A stretch of 64,000 nucleotides of DNA from DASQFQ01 sp038327685 (lineage in GTDB: Bacteria > Actinomycetota > Thermoleophilia > Solirubrobacterales > Solirubrobacteraceae). The notes under the pieces are model-generated. The model saw nothing but the letters and a program-made list of their open reading frames with translations, had not been told where the DNA came from and did not search any database. Made by a program: the position numbers and the translations under genes. This document shows positions 26,264-34,682 of this stretch, in pieces (positions within the stretch are counted from its first letter, which is position 1; each line of letters opens with the position of its first letter). Where the stretch lies: positions 1 to 64,000 of the forward strand of contig JBBQLH010000006.1 in NCBI GenBank assembly GCA_038327685.1, read 5' to 3'.

Positions 26264-26997
26264 ACGAGGTCCCGGCGCCGCAGCAGCGCGGCCGTCACAC
26301 CGAACCCGAGCCCCACCCAGCCGATCAGCACCAGGACCGCGACGGCGGGCGCGAGCAGCTCGCCGTTGTCGCCGCCGTTGGGACTGATGCCGCTGATGCC
26401 GCTGGGCGCGCCGACGGTGGGGCCGAAGCGCCCGACGTCGGGCGCCAGCGACAGGAGCGCGGGCTCGAGCGCGAAGGCGAGGACGAGCAGGCCGACGATG
26501 GCGACGATCTGGTTGCGCACGATCCCGCCGATGCAGACGCCGAAGGCGCCGAGCAGCGCAGCGGCGACGAGGTTGCGCCACAGGATGTCGGCGAGGTCCG
26601 TCGCGCCCAGGGTCACCTCGCCCCGGGCGGACAGGATCACCGTGCCGAGGGCCATCAGCGCCACCGTCACGATCAGCGACAGCACCGTGCCCGCCAGCGC
26701 GTAGGAGATCAGCTTGGCGGCCAGCAGGCGCACGCGCGCGGGCGCGGCCAGGACGGAGCTCGTGATCGTCCGGTGCCGCCACTCCCCCGCCATCCCGGTC
26801 ACGCCGAGCAGCAGGATGAAGAGGCTCGAGAAGTCGAAGGTGAACGTCTCGCGGACGTCGGACTTGGTGAAGTGATCGCCGAGGATGGCGGTCAGGCCGA
26901 CGACCACCAGCGAGAGCGCGACCGTGACGCCCACGAGCGTGACGAACGTCCGCGTCGTGCGCAGCTTGAGCAGCTCGCCGCGGAGCAGCGGGCTCAT
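26260..26997 (-). CDS. ABC transporter permease (ABC-2 type)
   Basis: 245 residues with about six hydrophobic helices, starting MSPLLRGELLKLRTTRTFVT, typical for ABC-2-type permeases where the N-terminus is cytoplasmic. The segment GMAGEWRHRTITSSVLAAP is the conserved cytoplasmic loop. It pairs with the ATPase upstream (ATGA overlap). Probably an exporter of a lipid, drug or peptide; the substrate is unknown. Confidence 0.9.
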   Translation of the reverse strand: MSPLLRGELLKLRTTRTFVTLVGVTVALSLVVVGLTAILGDHFTKSDVRETFTFDFSSLFILLLGVTGMAGEWRHRTITSSVLAAPARVRLLAAKLISYALAGTVLSLIVTVALMALGTVILSARGEVTLGATDLADILWRNLVAAALLGAFGVCIGGIVRNQIVAIVGLLVLAFALEPALLSLAPDVGRFGPTVGAPSGISGISPNGGDNGELLAPAVAVLVLIGWVGLGFGVTAALLRRRDLV

Positions 26998-27884
26998 GCC
27001 TCACCGCCGGTGAGGGCGAAGAACGCCGTCTCGAGCGAGCGCGTGCGCGGAGCGAGACCGATCAGCGCCACCTGCGCCTCCAGCGCAATCGCGCCGACCT
27101 CGGCCGGGCTCGTCCCGAGCACGAGCAGGCGGTCGCCGTCGCGCTCGACGCGGTGGCCGCGCTGCTCCAGCGCGCTCGCCAGGCGCTCCGGATCCTGCGC
27201 GCGCACCTCCGCGACGCCGCCCTCGCCGCCGCCGAGCACCTCGGCGAGCGTGCCACGGCCGCGCATCTCGCCGTTGGCGATGATGACGACGTCGTCGACG
27301 GACTGCGCCACCTCGGCGAGCAGGTGGCTCGAGACGAGCACCGCGCGGCCGCTGGCCGCCTGCTCGCGGAGCAGCCGGCGCATCCAGCTGATGCCCGGCG
27401 GGTCGAGGCCGTTGGTCGGCTCGTCGAGGATCAGCACCTCGGGGTCGCCGAGCAGCGCGGCGGCGATCGCCAGCCGCTGGCGCATGCCCATCGAGTAGCC
27501 CTTGACGCGGCGATCGGCGGCCTCGCTCAGCCCGACGGCGGCGAGCACCTCGTCGACGCGGCCGAGCGGGTGCTCGCCGGTCACGGCCAGCACCCGCAGG
27601 TGGTTGCGCGCCGACCGGCCGGGGTGGAAGGAGGCGTCCTCGAGCACGGCGCCGACCCGTGTGCTCGGCCGGTCGAGGTCCTCGTAGCGGCGACCGCCGA
27701 ACGTGGCGGTCCCCTCCGTCGGCCGGATCAGCCCGAGCAGCGCGCGCAGCGTCGTGCTCTTGCCGGCGCCGTTCGGCCCGAGGAAGCCGGTGACGCGGCC
27801 CGGCTCGACGTCGAAGCTCAGCCCGTTGACCGCATTGACGGACCCGAAGCGCTTGTGCAGGTCACGGATCTCGACGGGCGCCAT
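26994..27884 (-). CDS. ABC transporter ATP-binding protein
   Basis: 296 residues. Walker A is GPNGAGKST, the signature reads KGYSMGMRQRLAIAAALLG, and Walker B is EVLILDEPTNGLDPPG. A C-terminal regulatory-like extension of about 80 residues follows. It energises the adjacent ABC-2 permease. Likely the first gene of a two-gene operon. Confidence 0.94.
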   Translation of the reverse strand: MAPVEIRDLHKRFGSVNAVNGLSFDVEPGRVTGFLGPNGAGKSTTLRALLGLIRPTEGTATFGGRRYEDLDRPSTRVGAVLEDASFHPGRSARNHLRVLAVTGEHPLGRVDEVLAAVGLSEAADRRVKGYSMGMRQRLAIAAALLGDPEVLILDEPTNGLDPPGISWMRRLLREQAASGRAVLVSSHLLAEVAQSVDDVVIIANGEMRGRGTLAEVLGGGEGGVAEVRAQDPERLASALEQRGHRVERDGDRLLVLGTSPAEVGAIALEAQVALIGLAPRTRSLETAFFALTGGEA

Positions 27885-27932
27885 CCCGCGCCATCATGAC
27901 CACACGCGGGGCGGATGCCTGGGATCCGGCGT

Positions 27933-29699
27933 TCAGCGCCCGACCGCGTAGCCCTGCATCCCGCGCGGGTTCGCCCCCGCCTTGAGCATGCCGTCCGGCT
28001 CGCGCGCGACCGCGCTCACGCGGCCGAGCGACCAGGGCGGCCGCACCTGCACGTCGTGGCCGCGGCGGCGCAGCTCGGCGAGCGTCGCGTCGCCCGCACG
28101 CTCCTCGATCTCGAGCTCGTTGAGGCGCAGCTCGCGCGGGTAGAAGGAGCTCGGCAGGTGGTTCGTGTGGAAGGACGGCGCGTCGATCGCAGCCTGCAGG
28201 TCGAGACCGAAGTGCAGGTGGCCGAGCAGGGCGCCGAGCGACCACTGGTCCTGCATGTCGCCGCCGGGCGTGCCGATCGCCATGTAGGGGTCGCCGCCGC
28301 GCAGCACGAGCGTGGGCGTCAGCGTGGTGCGCGGGCGCTTGCGAGGCTCGAGCGAGTTCGGCAGCCCCTCGGTGAGCCAGAACATCTGCGCGCGCGTGCC
28401 GAGGCCGAAGCCGAGGCCCGGGATGACCGGCGCGCTGTGCAGCCAGCCGCCGCTCGGCGTGGCCGAGACGAGGTTGCCGTGGCGGTCGGCGACGTCGAGG
28501 TGGCAGGTGTCCCCGCGCGTCTCCTGTGCCAGCGCGAGCGTCGGCTCGCTCCCCGCGGCGCCGGCGGCGGCCCGGGCGAGCGGGGGCAGCCGCGGATCGC
28601 GGCCGCCCGGCGCGCCCGGCCGCAGCTCCTCCGACGCGGACTCGCCGACGAGCGCCCGCCGCTCGTCCGCGTAGGCCGCGCTCAGCAGCGCCTCCAGCGG
28701 GACGTCGGTGAACTCGGGGTCGCCGTAGTAGGCCTCGCGGTCGGCGAACGCGAGCTTGGCGCACTCGATCACGGTGTGGATGAAGTCGGGGCCCGGGCCC
28801 ATCGCGTCCAGGTCGAAGCCCGCGAGCATCCCGAGCTGCTGCAGCATCACCGGGCCCTGCCCCCACGGCCCGGTCTTGCAGACCGTGTGGCCGTGGTAGT
28901 CGAGCGTCACGGGCGCCTCGAGCATCGCCTGCCAGCCGGCGAGATCGTCGCCGCTCAGCAGGCCGCGGTGGCGGCGGCCGCTCGAGTCCATCACCTCGGT
29001 CTCGCGCACCCAGCCGTCGATCGTCTCGGCGACCCAGCCGCAGTAGAAGGCGTCGCGCGCGGCGTCGATGCGACCCTCGCGCGTGCCCGCCGCGCGCGTG
29101 CTCTCGTGCACGATCCGCCCGTAGGCGTTCGCCAGCGCGAGGTTGCGGAAGCGCTCCCCCGCGCGCGGCAGCTCGCCGCCGGGCAGGTAGATCTCCGCCG
29201 AGCTCGTCCACTCCTCGCGCAGGAGGTCCTCGACCCCCGCCACGGCCGCCCGGATGTTCGGCACGAGCGGGTAGCCGTCGCGCGCGTAGCCGATCGCGGC
29301 CTCCATCACGTCCGCGAGCTCCCACGTCCCGAACTCGCGCAGCATCAGCATCCAGGCGTCGAACGCGCCCGGCACGACCGCGGCGAGCGGGCCCGAGCCC
29401 GGGATCAGGTCGAGCCCGAGCTCGGCGAAGCGCTGCGGCGTCGCCGCGGCGGGCGCCGGCCCCTGGCCGCAGACCACGATGACGTCGTCGCGCTCGGCAG
29501 AGTAGATGATCGCGGGCACGTCGCCGCCCGGCCCGTTGAGGTGCGGCTCGACGACCTGGAGCACGAGGCCCGTCGCGACCGCCGCATCGAACGCGTTGCC
29601 GCCGCGCTCGAGCACCGACATGCCCGCCCCCGAGGCGAGCCAGTGCGTCGAGGCGACCATCCCGAACGTGCCGCGCAGCTCCGGGCGCGTAGTGAACAT
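27933..29699 (-). CDS. gamma-glutamyltransferase family protein (no signal peptide)
   Basis: 588 residues from ATG 29699. GGT-family motifs are present: GGNAFDAAVATGLVLQVVEP, the probable nucleophile region GDTCHLDVADRHGN, and RTTLTPTLVLRGGDPYMAIG. Unlike the 17.6-kb paralogue it begins without a signal peptide (MFTTRPELRG), so it is probably cytoplasmic and may be a gamma-glutamyl or acylase-type relative. Its ATG shares one base with the stop of the truncated OppF-like gene, which suggests it was the last gene of a peptide-uptake operon. Confidence 0.88.
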   Translation of the reverse strand: MFTTRPELRGTFGMVASTHWLASGAGMSVLERGGNAFDAAVATGLVLQVVEPHLNGPGGDVPAIIYSAERDDVIVVCGQGPAPAAATPQRFAELGLDLIPGSGPLAAVVPGAFDAWMLMLREFGTWELADVMEAAIGYARDGYPLVPNIRAAVAGVEDLLREEWTSSAEIYLPGGELPRAGERFRNLALANAYGRIVHESTRAAGTREGRIDAARDAFYCGWVAETIDGWVRETEVMDSSGRRHRGLLSGDDLAGWQAMLEAPVTLDYHGHTVCKTGPWGQGPVMLQQLGMLAGFDLDAMGPGPDFIHTVIECAKLAFADREAYYGDPEFTDVPLEALLSAAYADERRALVGESASEELRPGAPGGRDPRLPPLARAAAGAAGSEPTLALAQETRGDTCHLDVADRHGNLVSATPSGGWLHSAPVIPGLGFGLGTRAQMFWLTEGLPNSLEPRKRPRTTLTPTLVLRGGDPYMAIGTPGGDMQDQWSLGALLGHLHFGLDLQAAIDAPSFHTNHLPSSFYPRELRLNELEIEERAGDATLAELRRRGHDVQVRPPWSLGRVSAVAREPDGMLKAGANPRGMQGYAVGR

Positions 29700-30195
29700 C
29701 ACGCCTCCTCGCCCACGAGATGACAGGCCACCAGGTGCTCGTCGCCCTCGCCCGGCCGCAGGAGCGGGCGCTCGTGCACGCACCGTGGGGCGGACTCGTC
29801 CGAGCGCGGGCAGCGAGTGCGGAAGCGGCAACCCGAGGGCGGGTCCGCCGGGCTCGGGATGTCGCCCTCGAGCACGATCCGCCGGCGCGAGCGCTGCACG
29901 GCCGGATCGGGCACGAGCGCGGCGGAGAGCAGCGCCTGCGTGTAGGGGTGCTGGGGCGAGGCGAAGACATCCTCGCGCGTGCCGGTCTCGACCACCTCGC
30001 CCAGATACATCACCGCCACACGGTCGCACAGGTACTCCACGATCGAGAGGTCGTGCGTGATGAACAGGCACGAGAAGCCCATCTCCGCCTGCAGCTCGCG
30101 CACCAGATTGAGGATCCCGGCCTGGACGGAGACGTCGAGCGCCGACACCGGCTCGTCGGCGATCAGCACGCTCGGCTTCACGCTCAGGGCCCGCG
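29699..30195 (-). pseudogene. oligopeptide ABC ATPase (OppF/DppF-like), C-terminal half only
   Basis: Read from the 5' side, homology begins abruptly at RALSVKPSVLIADEPVSALD (the Walker B region) and continues through GFSCLFITHDLSIVEYLCDR to the C-terminal oligopeptide-transporter domain (GCRFRTRCPRSDESAPRC). The first half, with Walker A, Q-loop and signature motif, is missing, so it cannot bind ATP normally. Immediately upstream is the start of a lipoprotein gene in another frame. No start codon of its own is evident. Confidence 0.88.
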
Positions 30196-30324
30196 TGTGC
30201 CGCCCTTGGTCTGGTCCGCGGACGTCCCGCCCCCTTCGGAGCTCCCGCAGCCTGCGGCTGCCAGCACGATCGCGATCGCGAGCGTGAGCAGCGCTGCGCC
30301 GCCCCTGGTCGTCATCCGGCGCAT
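30184..30324 (-). pseudogene. substrate-binding lipoprotein, N-terminal stub (peptide ABC transporter)
   Basis: A 46-codon frame with good ribosome-binding site (AGAGGAG) encodes a lipoprotein signal: MRRMTTRGG, a hydrophobic stretch, then the lipobox LAAAGC (Cys26) and a Gly/Ser-rich linker, as at the start of a solute-binding protein. After GGT the sequence switches to the middle of OppF in a different frame and stops. A full solute-binding protein would be about 500-600 residues. Confidence 0.75.
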
Positions 30325-30338
30325 GTCGCTCCTCTGTC

Positions 30339-30370
30339 TTGGATCCTATCCCGCTGCAACTGGATCCAAC
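30339..30370. promoter_or_regulatory. paired TGGATCC operator between the GntR gene and the transporter stub
   Basis: TTGGATCC at 30339-30346 and TGGATCCAAC at 30361-30370 place two TGGATCC cores 21 bases apart, two helical turns, as an inverted pair. They lie between the divergent GntR-type gene and the lipoprotein stub. A TATGCT at 30374-30379 is placed so that transcription could begin at the GTG itself (leaderless mRNA). Confidence 0.55.
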
Positions 30371-30385
30371 GGTTATGCTCGCCCT

Positions 30386-31084
30386 GTGAAACCGGCAAAC
30401 GAGCAAGTGTCGCCTCGCGTACGCAGAGGAGTCGTCGATGACCTCGCCGAGGCGATCCAGACTCGGATCATCGCGGGTGACATCCCTGCCGGCGCGCGGC
30501 TCCGCCAGGAGCAGCTCGCCGCCGAGTACCGGCTCAGCCGCACCCCGATCCGCGAGGCGCTGCGCAAGCTCCAGGCCGAGGGGACGGTCGAGCTCGTGCC
30601 CAACCAGGGCGCGGTCGTCCGGGGCATCACGGTGCGCGACGTGCGCGAGGGTTACGAGGTGCGCGCGGAGCTCGAGGGCATGGCGGCGGCGCTCGCGGCG
30701 ACCTGGATCACCGCCGAGCACCTGACCCAGCTGCGCGACGCCGAGCAGCTCTTCCGGCGCGCGATCGAGGACTCCCAGCCCGGCACCTGGGCACGCGCGA
30801 ACGACCAGTTCCACGAGGCGGTCCAGGCCGCGGCCGGCAACGAGCGCCTGCGCCGCACGATCCACGACCTCCACAAGGCCTTCCCACGCCGCCTCACCTG
30901 GGGCGCGCTCGAGGCGGACTCGAATCTGCTGGCCCAGAACGTCGAGCAGCACCATGCGGTGTTGGAGGCGATCGAACGGAGGGACGCCGACGCGGCACGT
31001 GACGCTATGCGCCGCCACGTGCTGCGCGCCGGCGAGCTGATCGCGCGCTGGGTGGAGCGGCGGGGAACGACACCTGCTCATTGA
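30386..31084 (+). CDS. GntR-family transcriptional regulator (FCD type)
   Basis: 232 residues from GTG 30386. An N-terminal winged helix contains GARLRQEQLAAEYRLSRTPI and REALRKLQAEGTVELVPNQG; the C-terminal FCD effector domain contains NDQFHEAVQAAAGNERLRRT and HHAVLEAIERRDADAARDAM. It faces the remains of a peptide transporter and probably used to control it, which makes it an orphan regulator now. The 3' end forms one arm of a large palindrome. Confidence 0.92.
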   Translation: MKPANEQVSPRVRRGVVDDLAEAIQTRIIAGDIPAGARLRQEQLAAEYRLSRTPIREALRKLQAEGTVELVPNQGAVVRGITVRDVREGYEVRAELEGMAAALAATWITAEHLTQLRDAEQLFRRAIEDSQPGTWARANDQFHEAVQAAAGNERLRRTIHDLHKAFPRRLTWGALEADSNLLAQNVEQHHAVLEAIERRDADAARDAMRRHVLRAGELIARWVERRGTTPAH

Positions 31085-31254
31085 GGACGGGTCCGGACCG
31101 CCGCGGTGGTCGGTCCGGGCGGGGTGTGCGGAGTTGGGTCGCGTAGTCAGACTCAACTCCGCACACCCGGAAACTCGAGCGGCTTCCTGCGCCCCGAGGG
31201 AGCGCCGCGGCAGCTCGCACCCTCCTCAATGCGCAGTTTGTCGTTCCCGCGCGG
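31057..31254. repeat. large imperfect palindrome (element 2) between convergent genes
   Basis: The core is a hairpin: GGGTGTGCGGAGTTGGGTC (31122-31140) pairs with 31150-31168 in 18 of 19 positions around a nine-base loop. Farther out, GGGAACGACA...CATTGAGGA near 31065-31087 is repeated inverted at about 31223-31248, and the arms end near GCCGCGG. The whole unit spans about 200 bases and includes the 3' end of the GntR gene. It lies between convergent genes and may stop transcription from both sides, though without a T-run. Confidence 0.75.
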
Positions 31255-33498
31255 TTAGCCCAGCAGGTCCAGCGCCGCGCCCACCACCGACTCCGCGTCG
31301 ATGGCGTGGTGCTCGTAGAGCTCCGCGAGGTCGCCTGACTGGCCGAAGCGCTGGACCCCGAGGCAGGCGATCGGCGAGCCGAGGAACGCGAGCGTGTGGG
31401 GATGGCCGTCGGCGAGCGCGACGATCGGGACGTCGTGCGGCAGCAGCTCCGCGAGGAACTCCGGGTCGCCCTCGCCCAGCCCGCTGCGCGCCTGGAAGGA
31501 GCGGAACAGCAGGTCGGCGCTGGTGATGCAGACGATCTCGGCCGCGATGCCGGCCTCCTCGCGCAGGATGTCGGCCGCCTCGACCGCCTCGGGCACGAGC
31601 GCGCCCATCACCGCGACGACGACCGCGGGGTCCTCGAGCCCGCGCATGCGATAGCCGCCGCGCAGCACGTCCGCCCGCGTCCCGGTGTGCAGCGACTGGT
31701 CGATCGGGCGCGTGGAGAGACGGAAGTAGGCGGCCTCGCCGTCCTCGCGGCCGAGCCGCGAGAGCGCGTGCAGGAACGCCCACTCGAAGTCCTGGCCGAA
31801 GGCCGGCTCCCACGCGACGCAGCCCGGCTGCTCGATCCCGATCGACGGCGTGATCACCGACTGGTGCGCGCCGCCCTCGGGCCCGAGCGTGACGCCGCTC
31901 GGCGTGCCGACGAGGATCGACTGGCCGCCGGCGTAGATCCCGAACGACCACGGCTCGAGCGCGCGCGCGACGAACGGGTCGTAGATCGTCCCGACCGGCA
32001 GCAGCGGCTGGCCGTCGCGCGACCACGTCGCGCCGAGCTCGCCGAGCAGGCCGACGAGGTTCACCTCAGCGATGCCGAGCTCGATGTGGCGGCCGTGGTC
32101 GGTCTCGCGCCAGCGCACGAGCGTGTCGGTGTCGTCGGCGAACCAGTCGATGCGGTCGCCGGGCGACCAGATCCCGGCCTTGTTGATCCAGCCGCCGAGG
32201 TTCGTCGACGTGCCGACGTCGGGCGAGACCGTCACCACCCGCTCCGCGACCTCGGGCGCCTCGCGCACGAGGTCGACGAAGAAGCGCCCGAACGCCTGCT
32301 GGGTCGACGCCGCGCCCTTGTGCTCGCGCCCGAGGTCGTCGGGCATCGCAGGCGGCTCGCTCGGCGCCACCCGGTCGCCGGCCGGCCGCTCGAGCCGGCG
32401 GGCCGCCGCCGCGCACAGCTCCGCCTCGGGGCTGCCGTCCCCGAAGCTCGCCCACGGGTCGCCCGGGTCGGCGCCGAGCGCCGCGGCGAGCTCGCCGTAC
32501 TGCTCCTCGTTGAGGAGCGCGGAGTGGTTCGCCGGATGGCCCTCGGTCGGCAGCTGCCAGCCCTTGATCGTGTAGGCGAACACCACCGAGGGGCGGTCGC
32601 GGACCGCGTCGGCCTCGTGGTAGGCGCGCAGCAGCGTCCCGAGGTCGTGGCCGCCGAGGTCGCGGAAGGTCGCGTGCAGCTCGCCGTCGTCGAGCTCGTC
32701 GGCGACCACCTCGAGCCGCCGCCGCAGCTCGCCGGCGTCGGCGCGCAGCAGCCGCTGGTACTCCTCGTTGGGCATCGCGTCGACGCGCCGGCGCAGCGCC
32801 TCGTGTGCGCCCAGCTTCGGCCCGTGCTTGGCCATCACGCAGTGCCAGCCGGCGGCCTCGAACATCGACGCGAGCCGGCCCGCCGCGATATCGGGGACGA
32901 CGCGGTCGAGCGACTGGCGGTTGAGGTCGACGATCCACAGAACCTCGCCGAGATGCGCGACCATCGGGTCCGCGATCGCCTCCCAGCACGCGCCCTCGTC
33001 GAGCTCGGCGTCGCCGAGCAGCGCGATCTGGCGCCCGCCGACCGGGACGTCGAAGTGGCCCGCCACGTAGCGGTGCGCGATCGCGCCCCAGATCGGCGCC
33101 GTCGCGCCGATCCCGACCGAGCCCGTCGAGTAGTCGACGGGATCGGGGTCCTTCGCGCGCGAGGGGTAGGACTGCAGCCCGCCGAACTGCCGCAGCGTCT
33201 CGAGGTACCTGGGTTCGAGGCGCCCGAGCAGGTAGTTGATCGCGTGCAGCACCGGCGACGCGTGCGGCTTGACCGACACGCGGTCGGGCGCCTCGAGGAA
33301 CGCGAACCACAGCGCGGTCATCAGCGACACCATCGACGCGCTCGATGCCTGGTGGCCGCCGACCTTGACGCCCGAGCGGTTCGGCCGCACGTGGTTGGCG
33401 TGGTGGACGATCGCCGCCGCGAGCCACAGCACGCGCCGCTGCACGCCGTCGAGGACGGCGAGCTCGACGGCCGAGGGCCGCTCGGCCTCGATCGTCAT
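31255..33498 (-). CDS. transketolase-like / pyruvate dehydrogenase E1-type protein
   Basis: 747 residues, ThDP-dependent. The N-terminal half has KPHASPVLHAINYLLG and the ThDP-site GDAELDEGACWEAI...DLNRQSLD, as in homodimeric E1 (AceE-like) enzymes. The second half has the pyrimidine-domain sequence SPDVGTSTNLGGWINKAGIW and HIELGIAEVNLVGLLGELGA. It decarboxylates a 2-oxo acid or transfers a two-carbon unit; the exact substrate is open. It overlaps the ACC deaminase gene by ATGA and is translated after it, so 2-oxobutyrate from that enzyme is a plausible substrate. Confidence 0.86.
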   Translation of the reverse strand: MTIEAERPSAVELAVLDGVQRRVLWLAAAIVHHANHVRPNRSGVKVGGHQASSASMVSLMTALWFAFLEAPDRVSVKPHASPVLHAINYLLGRLEPRYLETLRQFGGLQSYPSRAKDPDPVDYSTGSVGIGATAPIWGAIAHRYVAGHFDVPVGGRQIALLGDAELDEGACWEAIADPMVAHLGEVLWIVDLNRQSLDRVVPDIAAGRLASMFEAAGWHCVMAKHGPKLGAHEALRRRVDAMPNEEYQRLLRADAGELRRRLEVVADELDDGELHATFRDLGGHDLGTLLRAYHEADAVRDRPSVVFAYTIKGWQLPTEGHPANHSALLNEEQYGELAAALGADPGDPWASFGDGSPEAELCAAAARRLERPAGDRVAPSEPPAMPDDLGREHKGAASTQQAFGRFFVDLVREAPEVAERVVTVSPDVGTSTNLGGWINKAGIWSPGDRIDWFADDTDTLVRWRETDHGRHIELGIAEVNLVGLLGELGATWSRDGQPLLPVGTIYDPFVARALEPWSFGIYAGGQSILVGTPSGVTLGPEGGAHQSVITPSIGIEQPGCVAWEPAFGQDFEWAFLHALSRLGREDGEAAYFRLSTRPIDQSLHTGTRADVLRGGYRMRGLEDPAVVVAVMGALVPEAVEAADILREEAGIAAEIVCITSADLLFRSFQARSGLGEGDPEFLAELLPHDVPIVALADGHPHTLAFLGSPIACLGVQRFGQSGDLAELYEHHAIDAESVVGAALDLLG

Positions 33499-34502
33499 CG
33501 CACCACCGCCGCGTACGCGCTCAGCGCCGGCTGGCCGCCGAGGTGGGCGTAGAGGACGGTCGAGCCGCGCTCGATCTCTCTGCGGCCCACGAGATCGATC
33601 AGCCCCGCCATCGACTTCCCCTCATAGACCGGGTCGGTGATCATCCCCTCGAGCCGCGCTGCGCTCCGCATCGCCTCGAGCGTCGCAGCGTCCGGGATCC
33701 CGTAGGTGCCGGCGTGGTAGCGCTCGTCGAGCACGATCTCGTCGTCGCGAAGGTCGCGGCCGACCTCGATCAGCGCGGCGGTCGCGCGCGCGATCCGCGC
33801 CACCTGCGCGTGCGTCTCCGCCGGCCGCGCCGAGCCGTCGATGCCGATCACCCGCCGCCCGCGCTCCTGACCCGCGAAGCCGGCGATCATCCCGGCCTGC
33901 GTCGAGCCGGTGACGGAGCACACGATCACGGTGTCGAAGAACACGCCGAGCTGCGCCTCCTGCTCGGCGACCTCCTGCGCCCAGCGCGCGAAGCCGAGCC
34001 CGCCGAGCTCGTGATCCGAGGCGCCGGCCGGGATCGCGTACGGCGTGCCGCCCGCCGCCTCGACGTCGGCGATCGCCTGCTCCCAGCTCTCCTTGAAGCC
34101 GATCCCGAAGCCCGCGTCCACCAGCCGCACGTCGGCGCCCATCAGGCGGCTGAGCTGGATGTTGCCGACGCGGTCATAGACGACGTCGGGCCAGTCGACC
34201 CAGCTCTCCTGCACGAGCACGCAGCCCATGCCGGTGCGTGCCGCCGCGGCGGCGACCTGGCGCGTGTGGTTGGACTGCACGCCGCCGATCGAGACGAGCG
34301 TGTCGCAGCCCTTGGCGCGCGCGTCGGCGACCAGGTACTCGAGCTTGCGCGTCTTGTTGCCGCCGTAGGCGAGGCCGCTGTTGCAGTCGTCGCGCTTCGC
34401 CCACACGTCCGCCCCGCCGAGGTGCGCGCTCAGCCGCTCGAGCCGGTGCACGGGGGACGGGCCGAACGTCAGCGGATACCGGTCGAACGCGTCGAGCCGC
34501 AT
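33495..34502 (-). CDS. acdS: 1-aminocyclopropane-1-carboxylate deaminase
   Basis: 335 residues, the usual length. The PLP lysine is in the motif AYGGNKTRKLEYL, with CDTLVSIGGVQSNHTRQVAA, VQESWVDWPDVVYDRVGNI, VVCSVTGSTQAGM-like ICSVTGSTQAGM and LTDP-like MITDPVYEGKSM, all matching true ACC deaminases rather than D-cysteine desulfhydrase only in broad terms. It would open the cyclopropane ring of ACC to give 2-oxobutyrate and ammonia. Upstream lie three related direct repeats. Overlap with the E1-like gene indicates an operon. Confidence 0.88.
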   Translation of the reverse strand: MRLDAFDRYPLTFGPSPVHRLERLSAHLGGADVWAKRDDCNSGLAYGGNKTRKLEYLVADARAKGCDTLVSIGGVQSNHTRQVAAAAARTGMGCVLVQESWVDWPDVVYDRVGNIQLSRLMGADVRLVDAGFGIGFKESWEQAIADVEAAGGTPYAIPAGASDHELGGLGFARWAQEVAEQEAQLGVFFDTVIVCSVTGSTQAGMIAGFAGQERGRRVIGIDGSARPAETHAQVARIARATAALIEVGRDLRDDEIVLDERYHAGTYGIPDAATLEAMRSAARLEGMITDPVYEGKSMAGLIDLVGRREIERGSTVLYAHLGGQPALSAYAAVVR

Positions 34503-34682
34503 GCGAGGGAGTATCGCGGCAAGAAACCGCTCGCGCCCGCCTGAATGGGAGTACTGTCGAGGGAAGGCTGGCCCTGCGGCCAACAATCCCGGCCGAAGCG
34601 CGGAGTACTGCCGACGGAGCGACCCACGCGACGAGGCAACGCGCTAACGGCGTCGGGATCGACCGTGGGGCCGGTTTGCTTT
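34503..34682. other. 180-base spacer upstream of acdS, with repeated GGAGTA motifs
   Basis: No gene is seen here. GGAGTACTGTCGAGGG (34548-34563) and GGAGTACTGCCGACGG (34602-34617) differ at two of 16 positions, and a looser copy, GGGAGTATCGCGG, is at about 34507-34519. They are candidate operator sites for acdS, which reads leftwards from 34502. Confidence 0.5.

Noticed and set aside
29700..30071. N-terminal extension of the second gamma-glutamyltransferase
   Set aside because: The extra residues are Arg/Pro-rich and lie over the OppF-like fragment in another frame; the natural start is ATG 29699.
31122..31168. Ordinary rho-independent terminator
   Set aside because: The hairpin is strong, but no T-run follows on either strand and the wider palindrome goes well beyond a terminator; termination remains possible but not the full explanation.
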